From: an uncultured Limosilactobacillus sp.
GTDB taxonomy: Bacteria; Bacillota; Bacilli; Lactobacillales; Lactobacillaceae
Length of the DNA: 64,000 bases
Direction: 5' to 3'
NCBI RefSeq assembly: GCF_934202705.1
Contig: NZ_CAKPYE010000006.1
Location: 1-64,000 of the forward strand
Position 1 is the first letter of the stretch. Every line of letters starts with the position of its first letter. Made by a program: the position numbers and the translations under genes. Shown in pieces: positions 52,976 through 62,438 of the stretch. Under the pieces are notes generated by a model, which was given only the letters and a program-made list of their open reading frames with translations, was not told the DNA's origin and made no database searches.

Positions 52976-53953
52976 ATGTCATTTGGATATATTACTAAAT
53001 TAGCGACAAGTGTTGAACGGAAGAGTGTTAGTTTTAATAATCGCTTTAAGACAAAATTAGCTGGTGATCTCTACTATGCTAAGGACTTAGATCTGACTAA
53101 GGCACATCCAGCTTTGATTATTGGAGCCCCTTATGGTGGTGTCAAAGAACAGGGACCAGCTGTTTATGCTAATGAACTTGCTCAACGTGGCTTTGTCGTT
53201 TTAACCTTTGATCAGGTTAACATGGGAGATTCAGCTGGTGAGCCACGACGGTTATCGTCTCCAGAATTGTTTACCGAATCTTTTAGCGCTGCGGTTGATT
53301 TTCTTGGGGTTGAAGTACCATTTGTTGATCGCAATCAGCTTGGTGTAATTGGTATTTGTGGTTCAGGTGGTTTCTCACTTGCAGCAGCAGCGAATGATCC
53401 GCGGATTAAGGCGGTAGTAACGGCTTCAATGTACGATATTACTGATATTCGTGGAATGATGAATCCAACGGCTGACCAGCTAGCGAAGATGAAAGAAGAA
53501 TTAGCACAGCAACGGTGGGAAGATTACGCTAACGGGGTACCGGAATATAAGCCGGCTTTTCCAACAAAACCATATCCAAGTGTTGATGATTTGCCGGAAA
53601 CCGATCCAATTAGTAATGAGTGGAATCGGTTTTATGCCGTTAAATGGGGATTCCATATTCATGCCCGTGGAAATTTTACGACGACCTCAAACCTTGCCAT
53701 GATGCAGTTCCCAGCCTTAGCTTATATTGATGAAATTTCCCCACGGCCAATTCTATTTATTGTTGGGGATCATGCTCATTCACGGAGCTTTTCTGATCGT
53801 GCTTATAAGCTGGCAAAAGAACCTAAAGAAATGTACGTCGTAGATGATTGTGAACACATTGATCTTTATGACCGAGTAGATAAGATTCCGTTTGCTAAAA
53901 TTCAACAATTTTTCAATGATGCTTTTGAAAAGGAAAACTCAAATAAGAACTAG
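52976..53953 (+). CDS. alpha/beta hydrolase with Cys elbow
   Basis: A 325-residue homologue of 9182 and 32070: IIGAPYGGVKEQGPAVYANE and IGICGSGGFSL with Cys128, late EHIDLYDRVDKIPF. ATG 52976 is 5-6 bases after GGAGGGG, one base after the acetyltransferase stop. An ancestral version of the pairing seen in the clusters. Confidence 0.87.
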   Translation: MSFGYITKLATSVERKSVSFNNRFKTKLAGDLYYAKDLDLTKAHPALIIGAPYGGVKEQGPAVYANELAQRGFVVLTFDQVNMGDSAGEPRRLSSPELFTESFSAAVDFLGVEVPFVDRNQLGVIGICGSGGFSLAAAANDPRIKAVVTASMYDITDIRGMMNPTADQLAKMKEELAQQRWEDYANGVPEYKPAFPTKPYPSVDDLPETDPISNEWNRFYAVKWGFHIHARGNFTTTSNLAMMQFPALAYIDEISPRPILFIVGDHAHSRSFSDRAYKLAKEPKEMYVVDDCEHIDLYDRVDKIPFAKIQQFFNDAFEKENSNKN

Positions 53954-54026
53954 TTTCTATCCGAATGTCCATCGGTCAGCTTGGCTTATTTTGAAACCAA
54001 CATCTTGCTTCATTGATAAAAAAAGC

Positions 54027-54059
54027 GATCCTCAGTTCAACTAGCCTGAACTGAGGATC
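54027..54059. terminator. bidirectional terminator
   Basis: GATCCTCAGTTCA (54027-54039) and TGAACTGAGGATC (54047-54059) form a perfect 13-bp stem between the hydrolase and the convergent yibE/F operon. Confidence 0.85.
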
Positions 54060-54082
54060 ACTTTCTTATTGTTTAGAAATAT

Positions 54083-54859
54083 TCAATTATTTTGACCTTG
54101 ATTATTTTTTAACTGCCGTTCATGAATAAAGACTGTAATTAAAGCAGTAAAAGGCACCGTAATTAAAACACCAACGAAAGATAGTAAAATTTCAAGTAGT
54201 TCACCGACCATAATTTGATTATTAATAATCATCCCTGGTGAATAGTGAAGACCAGCAAACCAAGTAAAGAGGGATAGCAGCCCACCAAAGAAGCCGAAAA
54301 ACAAAGTATTCAAAGCTGTCCCAATAATTTGATGACCAATGTGCATTCCAGAATTAAATAATGGAGCAAAGCCTAAATCTTGGTGCTTTTCAAGCACTTC
54401 CTGCATACCGCTACTAATGGCGATGGCTGCTTCTGCAATCGCCCCTAAGGTTGCTAAGGTCGTGATGGCAATCGAAATTTGAATGTAATTAATGCCAAAT
54501 GCAACTGACATGCCTTGCAAATCGTCACTATCTTCAAACCCGAAACCATAAGCCATTCCTAAATGAGTTGTAATGATGACTAAGATAATGGTGAATGCCA
54601 CAGTCATCAATGATGCATAAAAGGCAGGTAATGTTGCCTGAATGTTATCCGCACCCATGAAGATGGTAATTGCTAGAATAATAACACTAAAGGCAATCGT
54701 TAATGGCAATGGCGGTAGGTGCCATGCCATTAAAGTAATTAATAATACCATGGCACCGAAATTCAACCAGATACTTACAAATGCTGTCCACCCCTGCTGA
54801 CGACCAACACTAATCATAATCACCAATAATGCTAAGCTAAGTGCAACAATACTACTCAT
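54083..54859 (-). CDS. YibE/F-family membrane protein, second subunit
   Basis: A 258-residue protein of about seven helices with the YibE/F-type MGADNIQATLPAFYASLMTV and MIISMNSGLHIGHQI-like (FNSGMHIGHQIIGTALNTL) motifs. Overlaps the upstream gene by one base. Last gene of the zinc ABC operon. Function of the family is unknown; a membrane transporter is suspected. Confidence 0.8.
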   Translation of the reverse strand: MSSIVALSLALLVIMISVGRQQGWTAFVSIWLNFGAMVLLITLMAWHLPPLPLTIAFSVIILAITIFMGADNIQATLPAFYASLMTVAFTIILVIITTHLGMAYGFGFEDSDDLQGMSVAFGINYIQISIAITTLATLGAIAEAAIAISSGMQEVLEKHQDLGFAPLFNSGMHIGHQIIGTALNTLFFGFFGGLLSLFTWFAGLHYSPGMIINNQIMVGELLEILLSFVGVLITVPFTALITVFIHERQLKNNQGQNN

Positions 54860-55977
54860 TATGATTCCTTTCTGCCCAATAGAAGAGCACCAAAAGCACT
54901 AACGATTGGAACTACAATGGCGATACCAATACCGCTAACTAAGCTCTGCGTCATTCCAAGGCTCATATTCATACTAAACGTGTATCCCCAGCCGTTCCCA
55001 TTTTTCAGGTATAAGATACTAGAAGCAAATGTCCCCGTCATGAACACTAGAAAAAGCACATTAATGAGGGGACCCATAATTTCGCTCCCAACACTTTGTC
55101 CAGCAGAAAATAGTTGTTTACGACTGATCATTGGATTGAGTTGATGCAACTCAAAGAGTGTTGCAATGATATCGCTGCATTCATCCATAACTGCGCCAAG
55201 GGAGCCTAACATTAATTCAGCTAAAAAGAGTGTTTGTGGCACTTGAGTCACATATTGCATGGATTCATAAATCACTCCTCGGCTATGGGTGATTCCTAAA
55301 ATCAAGATGCCTAATAAAAGGGAAGCAAATGTTCCAAGAATTGTTGCTGCTAAGGTGGCAAGCATTTTTTTGTTGGGACCTAAAACAATTAGCAAACTAG
55401 CGGTTGCAAAGCCAACAGTTAACAAACCAAAAACAATTAAAACCGCGTTTCCTGATATTTTTCGTTCCAGCCAAATTGCTAATATAAATAATCCTGTATT
55501 TAGAATCACGCTGCACAAAGTTTTCAAGCCATCATAACCCATGAGCAGAATTAATAACGCAGCTACTAACCAAGCTAGAAAAGCAACAACCGCATCTCGC
55601 TTAATACTATTGATGTTGCCTGTTAACCGATGCTGGTGGTGGTTAAGATGATTGACAAAGACTTGGTTGCCTACGTGAAATTGCTGATCTGTAGCATGAG
55701 TATTCGTGAAAGCATTATTTAAATGGACAGTCTGTCCGCGATAACGACCATTGAGGATGGTCGCCGTTATTTTTTGGTGAGTAAGCTGATCATGATTTTT
55801 GAATTCATCCACTTGTTTTTTCGGTTGACCGTTAGTTACCTTGGTAATTTTAGCAATTGGTTGGTGATAGAGTACCTGATCATGATGAACAAAGAACATC
55901 ACAAAGCCACCAATCAATAATGCAATCATTATTTTAAACGTAATGTGGGAATGAAACCTTTTGGTCGCGTCAAACAT
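54859..55977 (-). CDS. YibE/F-family membrane protein, first subunit
   Basis: A 372-residue YibE/F protein: one N-terminal helix (residues 13-26), an extracytoplasmic domain to about 125 (ITATILNGRYRGQTVHLNNA, a beta-rich segment), then seven helices with the motif ELMLGSLGAVMDECSDIIAT. Downstream of the zinc ABC permease by 18 bases, so likely co-transcribed under zinc control. Function unknown. Confidence 0.82.
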   Translation of the reverse strand: MFDATKRFHSHITFKIMIALLIGGFVMFFVHHDQVLYHQPIAKITKVTNGQPKKQVDEFKNHDQLTHQKITATILNGRYRGQTVHLNNAFTNTHATDQQFHVGNQVFVNHLNHHQHRLTGNINSIKRDAVVAFLAWLVAALLILLMGYDGLKTLCSVILNTGLFILAIWLERKISGNAVLIVFGLLTVGFATASLLIVLGPNKKMLATLAATILGTFASLLLGILILGITHSRGVIYESMQYVTQVPQTLFLAELMLGSLGAVMDECSDIIATLFELHQLNPMISRKQLFSAGQSVGSEIMGPLINVLFLVFMTGTFASSILYLKNGNGWGYTFSMNMSLGMTQSLVSGIGIAIVVPIVSAFGALLLGRKES

Positions 55978-55994
55978 CTTAAAATCTCCTCATG

Positions 55995-56810
55995 TTACTT
56001 AGAGCTGGGCTGAACAACTGTTCCTAACTTGTGGAACAATAAAGCTAGAAAGTAAATACCGACTTCAAAAGAAGCCACGAAGAAGCTAACCGGCCAATTA
56101 GTGATGTAAGCGGATACCAATCCCAAATAAGTCCCAACTAAGCAGAACATTGTTGATAAAATAATAATGCAATCAATTCGATGGGTAAAGTATTGGGCAC
56201 TAGCTGCAGGAAGCGTTAATAAAATAAAGATCAATAAGGAACCAACAATCTGAGCCGCAACACTAACGCTAATGGCAAGCAGGAGTAGAAAGATGGTCGA
56301 TACTAAGTTAATTTTAATACCGGCAGCCGATGCCCCAATGTGATCAAAAGAATCAAATTTTAAAGGCTTAAAAATCATCCCAATCATAATGACCACCAAA
56401 ATTGATAGGATAATTAATTGAGTAACCTCATGACTGCTAATCCCGACAATACTACCAAATAAAATGCTGGTAGCAGAATTTGACATTTTATTACTTAACG
56501 ATAAGAACAAAATTCCCATTCCAAAGCAGAGCCCAGATACCGCTGTGGTTACCGACTCACGTCGATTGCTATCGGTACTAAGCTGACCAACGAGAATTGA
56601 ACTTAATAGGGTAAATAATAGCATTCCATTTAATAATGGCCAGCCTGCAAAAACAGCAAAGGATCCACCAGCAAAGCCAATTTCTGAAAGGGTATGCGTT
56701 AAAAAAGACATTTTCCGAGCGACGATAAAAACGCCCATGACACCACTGGTAATCGCAATAAAAGTACTGGCAATGAAGGCATACCGCATAAAATCTAAAT
56801 CAAACATCAT
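55995..56810 (-). CDS. metal ABC transporter permease
   Basis: A 271-residue permease of the ZnuB/AdcB/MntB family (FDLDFMRYAFIASTFIAITS, VFIVARKMSFLTHTLSEIGF, AQIVGSLLIFILLTLPAASA). ATG 56810 follows GGAAGGGAG. Overlaps the ATPase end by 4 bases. Presumed zinc substrate from the binding protein and the Zur-like box. Confidence 0.9.
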   Translation of the reverse strand: MMFDLDFMRYAFIASTFIAITSGVMGVFIVARKMSFLTHTLSEIGFAGGSFAVFAGWPLLNGMLLFTLLSSILVGQLSTDSNRRESVTTAVSGLCFGMGILFLSLSNKMSNSATSILFGSIVGISSHEVTQLIILSILVVIMIGMIFKPLKFDSFDHIGASAAGIKINLVSTIFLLLLAISVSVAAQIVGSLLIFILLTLPAASAQYFTHRIDCIIILSTMFCLVGTYLGLVSAYITNWPVSFFVASFEVGIYFLALLFHKLGTVVQPSSK

Positions 56811-57475
56811 TTTTCTCCCTTCCAATTGGGCAGGTCATTAATCGGTCCTTCCTGATAGCCATCCTTAGTCATATATAGGAAACGGTTCCCATACTGCCGA
56901 GCAAGAGGTAAATCATGAGTAACCAAAATGACAGTGAGTCCTTTTTGCCGAAATTTTGTTACTAGATTTAACAGTTCAAATTTCATGGAATTATCTAAAC
57001 TAGCAGTAGCTTCGTCTAATATCAATAACTGTGGTTGATTGATCAATGCTTGGGCTAAGTAGGCACGTTGTTTTTCACCACCGGAAGCTAAACCTAGTGG
57101 TTGATTTTGTAATTGAGTGAGATTCGTCTTTTGCAAAATATTCTGCCGGGCAAGTCGTTCTTGGCGAGTAGTCCACGGTAGCAGGGCAGTTTGGTAATTT
57201 AGCCCAACGAATTCACGGATGGAAAGCGGGTATTCTTGATCTAAGTTTCTGAATTGTGGAACATAGCCAATGGATCGTTCTTCTGGCAAGTTAATGGTCC
57301 CCGTTTGCGGATGCACCGATCCTAGCAGCGTTCGAATCAAGGTTGTTTTACCGACCCCATTATCACCACAAATAATAAAAAAGTCTCCCTGCATTACTTT
57401 GCAGTTCAGAGACTTTATGATGGTGTGATTACCAAACGCCACTGTTAGATTGTCAATCGTGACAAGTGGCTTCAT
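56807..57475 (-). CDS. metal ABC transporter ATP-binding protein
   Basis: A 222-residue ATPase: Walker A GDNGVGKTTL, signature LASGGEKQR, Walker B LLILDEATASLD, switch His VTHDLPL. Between the substrate-binding protein (12-base gap) and the permease. Confidence 0.92.
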   Translation of the reverse strand: MKPLVTIDNLTVAFGNHTIIKSLNCKVMQGDFFIICGDNGVGKTTLIRTLLGSVHPQTGTINLPEERSIGYVPQFRNLDQEYPLSIREFVGLNYQTALLPWTTRQERLARQNILQKTNLTQLQNQPLGLASGGEKQRAYLAQALINQPQLLILDEATASLDNSMKFELLNLVTKFRQKGLTVILVTHDLPLARQYGNRFLYMTKDGYQEGPINDLPNWKGEK

Positions 57476-57486
57476 AGCTAATCCTC

Positions 57487-58398
57487 CTATTGTTCTTGTT
57501 TTTGAATTTTAGCCAACTGTTGATATTGGCTCATCATCCATTGCTTGTAGGTTTTTCCTTTAGGCTTTGATTCTGTTACCTTCAGTACTGGAGTGTCATG
57601 CTTTTTTGCATATTTGACAAGATTATTAACCACTTTATCACTTGTTTGCGAATTTTCAACAAAGAAAGCTAATTGATGATTTTTCATATCATTTTTAATT
57701 GACCGAATATCCTTTGGTGAAGGATCAGTTTCGTCTTCAATTGCTTTTTCAAAATGACGATCAGAAACTTGATAACCAGTGGCCTTGAGCGCGTAATCAA
57801 AAACTGGTTCACTGACGGCGACCTTGTTGCGTTGAGGGTTAACGTTATTTTTAATTTTATTAATTTTATCATTAACCGGTTGTAAGGATTGAGCATACTT
57901 TTTAGCATTAGCTTGGTAATACTTGGCGTGGTTTGGATCAAGCTTACTGTATTTATCAGCTAATTGATAGGCTAAATCTTTCATCGTGGCTGGTCGATAC
58001 CAAACGTGTTCATTATCACCAGACTTCTTGCCGGCAACGGATTTCCCAACATTGACTACTTGAAGATTTTTGTGATGATTATTCTTAACTAATTTATTTA
58101 ACCATGGATCATAGTCTAGACCATTTTCAATGACCACATTGGCCTTGCTAACTTGCTTAGCTTGTTTGGTGCCAGGGTGATAGTCATGGGGATCGATTGA
58201 AGTGCTATTAATAATCGACGTAACGTGTCCATAGCGTCCGGCAACTTGGCTGGCTGCTTCACCATAAAAGTCTAATCCAGTTACGACTTGGATTGGATGA
58301 TCGCTACTACTTGAAGCAAACACTTGGTTCCTACCGGTCACCACAAAAAGGGTGATTGCCATAATTATTAGTCCTAAATAACGGAAAACATGTTTCAT
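57487..58398 (-). CDS. zinc ABC transporter substrate-binding protein
   Basis: A 303-residue ZnuA/AdcA-type protein: hydrophobic N-terminus (YLGLIIMAITLFVVTG), then VVTGLDFYGEAASQVAGRYG, metal-ligand segments TSIDPHDYHPGTKQAKQV and DNEHVWYRPATM. No lipobox Cys after the signal, so it is probably held by an uncleaved helix or secreted. First gene of the zinc operon, preceded by the box at 58416. Confidence 0.9.
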   Translation of the reverse strand: MKHVFRYLGLIIMAITLFVVTGRNQVFASSSSDHPIQVVTGLDFYGEAASQVAGRYGHVTSIINSTSIDPHDYHPGTKQAKQVSKANVVIENGLDYDPWLNKLVKNNHHKNLQVVNVGKSVAGKKSGDNEHVWYRPATMKDLAYQLADKYSKLDPNHAKYYQANAKKYAQSLQPVNDKINKIKNNVNPQRNKVAVSEPVFDYALKATGYQVSDRHFEKAIEDETDPSPKDIRSIKNDMKNHQLAFFVENSQTSDKVVNNLVKYAKKHDTPVLKVTESKPKGKTYKQWMMSQYQQLAKIQKQEQ

Positions 58399-58415
58399 TG
58401 GAATAACTCCTTCCT

Positions 58416-58445
58416 TTATTCGTAATTATTACTATTTACGAATAA
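58416..58445. promoter_or_regulatory. Zur-like box of the zinc operon
   Basis: TTATTCGTAA (58416-58425) is exactly inverted as TTACGAATAA (58436-58445), and CGTAATTATTAC inside matches the Gram-positive Zur core TCGTAATnATTACGA. Lies just upstream of the substrate-binding protein start. Repression by zinc-loaded Zur is inferred. Confidence 0.7.
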
Positions 58446-58605
58446 AGAGTATAATCACCTAATTTTATTTTTGCAAGAGGAATTTAGGAAATTCTTAATT
58501 TCAGATTAATATTTATGAATTTCATCATGAATAATTGCTTGAAAAAAGGGCCAGAATAGCCGAAAATAGACCTGTATTCCATGAATAATTATTGGAGAAA
58601 CAAGA

Positions 58606-60921
58606 ATGTCAAATGAAATTAAAACGACTGGTAATGACATCAATACCAATCGAATCAACATTATTTATAACAACCAAGCTAAACGCATGACGTTAGCACA
58701 AATTTTTGATGCAGAAAAGTATCCGCAATTTATGGGGATTACTGGACAAATTAGTCCAGAATTTCTTAATCGCTACCTTGCAAAATTTGTTCAGGTTGAA
58801 GTGGCGATGGGGAGCTTACCAACTCGTCATCACTATACTTCAATGGAAAATGTCACTAAAGATGCGTTAGCCAGTGCACTTTTAAATACTGCTAATAAAG
58901 CATCAATTAAGCTTTTCCAAAGTCTGAGTTCTCAACTTCAATTAGCTGCATTAGCCGGAGTTCTAAAATTAGAAGTCGCACCAACCCAAGTGATTCATTC
59001 TCGGTTTTATCTTTTAGGCAACCCAGCTACTAAAGAGACTCGCGTTATCTTAGGTTCAGCAGACTTAACGGAACCGTCATTTGATGCCAACGCAAATCGC
59101 TTTGAAGAAATCATGATTTTTGATAATTCACCGCTCTACAATAGTCTGCTTAAACACTTTAAAGAAGATTTACGGCCAGTATTACAGCCTTATTTTACTA
59201 ATGAACTATTAAGAGTTGCAGAAAAACAACTAAAAGCACTTAAGGCAGCTAAGGGTGATAATGACAACATCATTATTTTATCCAACGATACGACGGATGA
59301 AATTTCACGGCGCGAAATGACTAATTTAATTGTCGACGACGTTCAACACCAGATCGACAAACAACACCTTAGCGCTGGTGTGACCTTGGCAATGCGGAAC
59401 GTTACTGATAACCGGACGCAAGATCAAGACCGCGAAGAGCGCGCAATTAAACAGCGAGATACTGTCTTGATGCTTGAAAAAGAAGCAGTGTCCCCACGAG
59501 CAGCGCGCCCTAAGATCAAAAAGCGAGAAGTCGTAGCAGAAAACGTCAAAAATGCAATGGCTGCGGCAGTTTCACCACAAGATTTAGCTGTCGAAAAGAA
59601 ATACACAACCTTCCTTTATGATCGACCCTTAGAACGAAATATCGCTCATAACAAAACCGGATTATATACACCAAATGATGCTGGAACATTTCCAATTGCT
59701 TTTGGTAAGTTAGCAACAATTAATCAAATTCGTGATGGTATTCACCAAATTGAAAATGTAATTAAGGGTTACCAGCAGTTTGTAGTTGATTTCACGCCCG
59801 AATATGGAAAACGGTATTATGAAGCGATTATGTATGCTTTTACAGCTCCATTTTTGTGGGAAATCCGTCAACGAGCGAGTCTTAATCCTGAAGATGGCAA
59901 TGATATTCCTAACTTCTTGATTTTAGGTGCTAGTGCCGGCTCTGGGAAAACCACCCTTTTGCGGATCATTAATCAACTAACTTGGAACACCGATAAATCG
60001 TTGATTGATTTCGGAACAATTTATCCTACAGATACAAATCAACGAAAAGCTAAAACCATGCAAGCTTTAGAATCGTATATGAAGCAGGGGAGTTCCTATC
60101 CGGTATTGGTGGATGAAATTGAACCATACTTCTTCCAACAACCACAGTATAGCCGACGGTTAATTGTGGATACGATGAACCAGCTGGTCAATAGTCCGAA
60201 ACCATATGCTCCATTGATTGGAACAACTAACTACAATTCCGGTTTTACAATGCGTCGTGAAACTGCTCGACGCACTTATTATTTGCAGCTCGATAAAGTC
60301 ATTGATAGTGAGAAAAAAGGGGTTGCTTCAAAATATATTTACGGTGTCCGGAAAGATCTCAATAATACCCTTTTTAAAGATTTTGTTGTTCGAATGGCTA
60401 ATTATCTCGAAGATGACAGTACGCCATGGCGATTATTTGATCATACTACTGGTCAGTTGGATTTTCTGGCTAATACAAGAAAAATTTTCCGTGACTATTA
60501 CAAATTAATTGATGAACCAGTTCCAGAATACTTTTCAGATGGTTTAAGCGATGACTTTGGAGAAAATGCCCGGAGCAAGTGGTCAAAGTTATATCTGACT
60601 CAAAAAGATGACTTCATTTATCATGAAGAAAAGAACAGTTTGCTATTTGATATCACTCGTTTAACCACTTTCAATGGTTTCGAAAAGGATTCCATCGAAG
60701 AATATCGCAACGCCTTACCTGTTGAAATTTGTGTTGACGGAATTAACGGTAAAAATGGAAAATTCGTCGAATTAAAGGCGCCTGCTTTTTATGATTGGAT
60801 TGGGGTTGCTAACCCCCAGTTGCAGCCTGAAAAAGCTGTTGAAGAAAACCAAGAAACGGTTACCGAGCCAGTTGAAGAGAAGCCAAAGAAGAAGGGCTTT
60901 TGGGCACGGTTATTTGGATAG
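58606..60921 (+). CDS. PLD-like plus AAA-type ATPase protein of unknown function
   Basis: A 771-residue protein. The N-terminal part is PLD-like: VIHSRFYLLGNPATKETRVI with His131/Arg133 (HxR rather than HxK) and GSADL with Ser151. A P-loop ATPase follows: ILGASAGSGKTTLLRI with Lys448, Walker B-like YPVLVDEIEPYFF. The C-terminus is charged and ends in an amphipathic basic KKKGFWARLFG, a possible membrane contact. First gene of a three-gene unit with a DUF915-like hydrolase and a PgpA-family phosphatase. Only one HKD motif is seen. Nuclease, phospholipase and scaffold roles are all open. Confidence 0.75.
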   Translation: MSNEIKTTGNDINTNRINIIYNNQAKRMTLAQIFDAEKYPQFMGITGQISPEFLNRYLAKFVQVEVAMGSLPTRHHYTSMENVTKDALASALLNTANKASIKLFQSLSSQLQLAALAGVLKLEVAPTQVIHSRFYLLGNPATKETRVILGSADLTEPSFDANANRFEEIMIFDNSPLYNSLLKHFKEDLRPVLQPYFTNELLRVAEKQLKALKAAKGDNDNIIILSNDTTDEISRREMTNLIVDDVQHQIDKQHLSAGVTLAMRNVTDNRTQDQDREERAIKQRDTVLMLEKEAVSPRAARPKIKKREVVAENVKNAMAAAVSPQDLAVEKKYTTFLYDRPLERNIAHNKTGLYTPNDAGTFPIAFGKLATINQIRDGIHQIENVIKGYQQFVVDFTPEYGKRYYEAIMYAFTAPFLWEIRQRASLNPEDGNDIPNFLILGASAGSGKTTLLRIINQLTWNTDKSLIDFGTIYPTDTNQRKAKTMQALESYMKQGSSYPVLVDEIEPYFFQQPQYSRRLIVDTMNQLVNSPKPYAPLIGTTNYNSGFTMRRETARRTYYLQLDKVIDSEKKGVASKYIYGVRKDLNNTLFKDFVVRMANYLEDDSTPWRLFDHTTGQLDFLANTRKIFRDYYKLIDEPVPEYFSDGLSDDFGENARSKWSKLYLTQKDDFIYHEEKNSLLFDITRLTTFNGFEKDSIEEYRNALPVEICVDGINGKNGKFVELKAPAFYDWIGVANPQLQPEKAVEENQETVTEPVEEKPKKKGFWARLFG

Positions 60922-60932
60922 AAGGTGGCAAA

Positions 60933-61778
60933 ATGCTCGCCAAAATTGGTCGGAGTTTGCTCCGCATCATTATAATAATTATTTTAATTGGCGGAGCGGT
61001 GCAACTGTATCTTCTCCGTGGCAGTCGATCGTCGCCAATTGAACAGACCAACCCGCGGGTCGAATATCGTTCAACGCCGACCCTATTAATTCCTGGATGG
61101 GGTGGCAATTCATGGACGTATCAAAAGTTGATCCAAACCGCGCAGCAAAAAAACATTGCACAAAAGGCGATGACTATTTGGGTCGCACCGAACGGCCATG
61201 TGCGAATCAAAGGAAATCTAAACCATTCTAACCCGATGATTCAGTTATTGTATGATTGGAACTATACACCAGGCTATCAAGCGCAAACTCGTCAGTTAAT
61301 GCGCGTGATGAAGATTCTTCATCGCAACTATCATGTTCAAAAAATGAATATCATTGCCCATTCTTATGGCGGTACGGAGTGGCTCCATGCCTACATTGGT
61401 TCACCTGATCTTCAGAAAAATATTCGTTTTCCCAAAGTCATTCTCTTGGGAACCCCGGTCGATGAAACTTTCGGTGAACGCACTAAGTTTACAAAATGGC
61501 TCTTTAAAAAATCGAAAGACGATAATTTTAAGTTGATGGAACGCCAAATTCGTCACACCTCATTCGTAAGGATCGGTCATATTTACAATTGGATGGGTGC
61601 TAAAGGTGGTCGGACAGATGGAGAAGTGCCACATATTCAGTCTGAAATGCTCCGTTCGTTAATTCAAAATAAACGGATTCATTATTCAGAACACGTTTAT
61701 CCGCGAACTAATCATATTCAACTTCATCAAAAAACAATAGTCTTAAACGACCTTTTTAAGACACTTTGGTTCCGTTAA
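60933..61778 (+). CDS. membrane-anchored DUF915-like alpha/beta hydrolase
   Basis: A 281-residue protein: N-terminal helix (SLLRIIIIIILIGGAVQLYL), then LLIPGWGGNSWTYQKLI and IIAHSYGGTEWLHAY with Ser in AHSYGG, late HVYPRTNHIQLHQKT with His. ATG 60933 after GAAGGTGG, 12 bases after the PLD-AAA stop. Distant homologue of 10270 and 33168. Probably an extracytoplasmic lipid or ester hydrolase. Confidence 0.82.
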   Translation: MLAKIGRSLLRIIIIIILIGGAVQLYLLRGSRSSPIEQTNPRVEYRSTPTLLIPGWGGNSWTYQKLIQTAQQKNIAQKAMTIWVAPNGHVRIKGNLNHSNPMIQLLYDWNYTPGYQAQTRQLMRVMKILHRNYHVQKMNIIAHSYGGTEWLHAYIGSPDLQKNIRFPKVILLGTPVDETFGERTKFTKWLFKKSKDDNFKLMERQIRHTSFVRIGHIYNWMGAKGGRTDGEVPHIQSEMLRSLIQNKRIHYSEHVYPRTNHIQLHQKTIVLNDLFKTLWFR

Positions 61779-61790
61779 TCAGGAGGAAGT

Positions 61791-62288
61791 ATGCAAAACA
61801 CGAATTTTAAATATCCAGACACGAAAGCTTTTAATTTTGTAGTTGACCGGTTGAAAGCACGGGGAGTTACTATTAACGACCTTGTCGACCTCACCTATAA
61901 CTTACAAGCGGAATTTATTCCCAACTTAACGCATGAAGAATGTGAGAATGCCGTTATTGATGTGATGCACAAACGAGAGTTTTTAAATAATGCGATGGTA
62001 GGTTTGGAATTAGATCGGCTGACCGAAAATCATCAAGTGGCAGAACCACTTGCTTCCATTATTGCCAATGATGCCGGCGTTTTTGGTGTTGATGAAGCTC
62101 TTGCTTTACAAATTGCGGAATTATATGGAACTATTGGAATCACTAATTTTGGGTATTTAGATCGTGTTAAGTCAGGCATTATTAAAAAGTTTGATACTGA
62201 TGGCCAACATGTTAACACCTTTATTGATGATTTATTAGGAGCAATTGTGGCCGCAGCTTGTGGTAAATTAGCTCATCAAGAAGCATAA
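61791..62288 (+). CDS. PgpA-family (YutG-type) phosphatidylglycerophosphatase
   Basis: A 165-residue member of the phosphatidylglycerophosphatase A family: VIDVMHKREFLNNAMVGLEL, IANDAGVFGVDEALALQIAE, ELYGTIGITNFGYLDRVKSG and DDLLGAIVAAACGKLAH. Lacks long membrane helices of enteric PgpA, as YutG does. RBS AGGAGGAAG, 13 bases after the hydrolase. Expected to act on phosphatidylglycerophosphate or a related phosphomonoester. Confidence 0.85.
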   Translation: MQNTNFKYPDTKAFNFVVDRLKARGVTINDLVDLTYNLQAEFIPNLTHEECENAVIDVMHKREFLNNAMVGLELDRLTENHQVAEPLASIIANDAGVFGVDEALALQIAELYGTIGITNFGYLDRVKSGIIKKFDTDGQHVNTFIDDLLGAIVAAACGKLAHQEA

Positions 62289-62294
62289 TTAATG

Positions 62295-62325
62295 AATCTG
62301 CGAAAAATTTTTCGCGGATTTTTTA
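62295..62325 (+). terminator. terminator of the PLD-AAA unit
   Basis: AATC-TGCGAAAAA and TTTTTCGC-GGATT pair with small mismatches, followed by TTTTT. Confidence 0.75.
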
Positions 62326-62403
62326 ATTTGTGCGTAATCCTTCATACCAGTAAATAAAACGATTACATTTAATCGTCATATTACAAAAATGTGAGAAAAC
62401 GTA

Positions 62404-62432
62404 TTGACAAATTAGAAATTTCTAATTATTAT
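62404..62432 (+). promoter_or_regulatory. strong promoter of the T-box leader
   Basis: TTGACA (62404-62409) and TATTAT (62427-62432) with a 17-base spacer. Confidence 0.75.
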
Positions 62433-62438
62433 CTTACC

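Noticed and set aside
58606..60921. Classical two-motif phospholipase D
   Set aside because: Only one HKD-like motif is seen, with Arg for Lys, so a simple PLD assignment is not supported.
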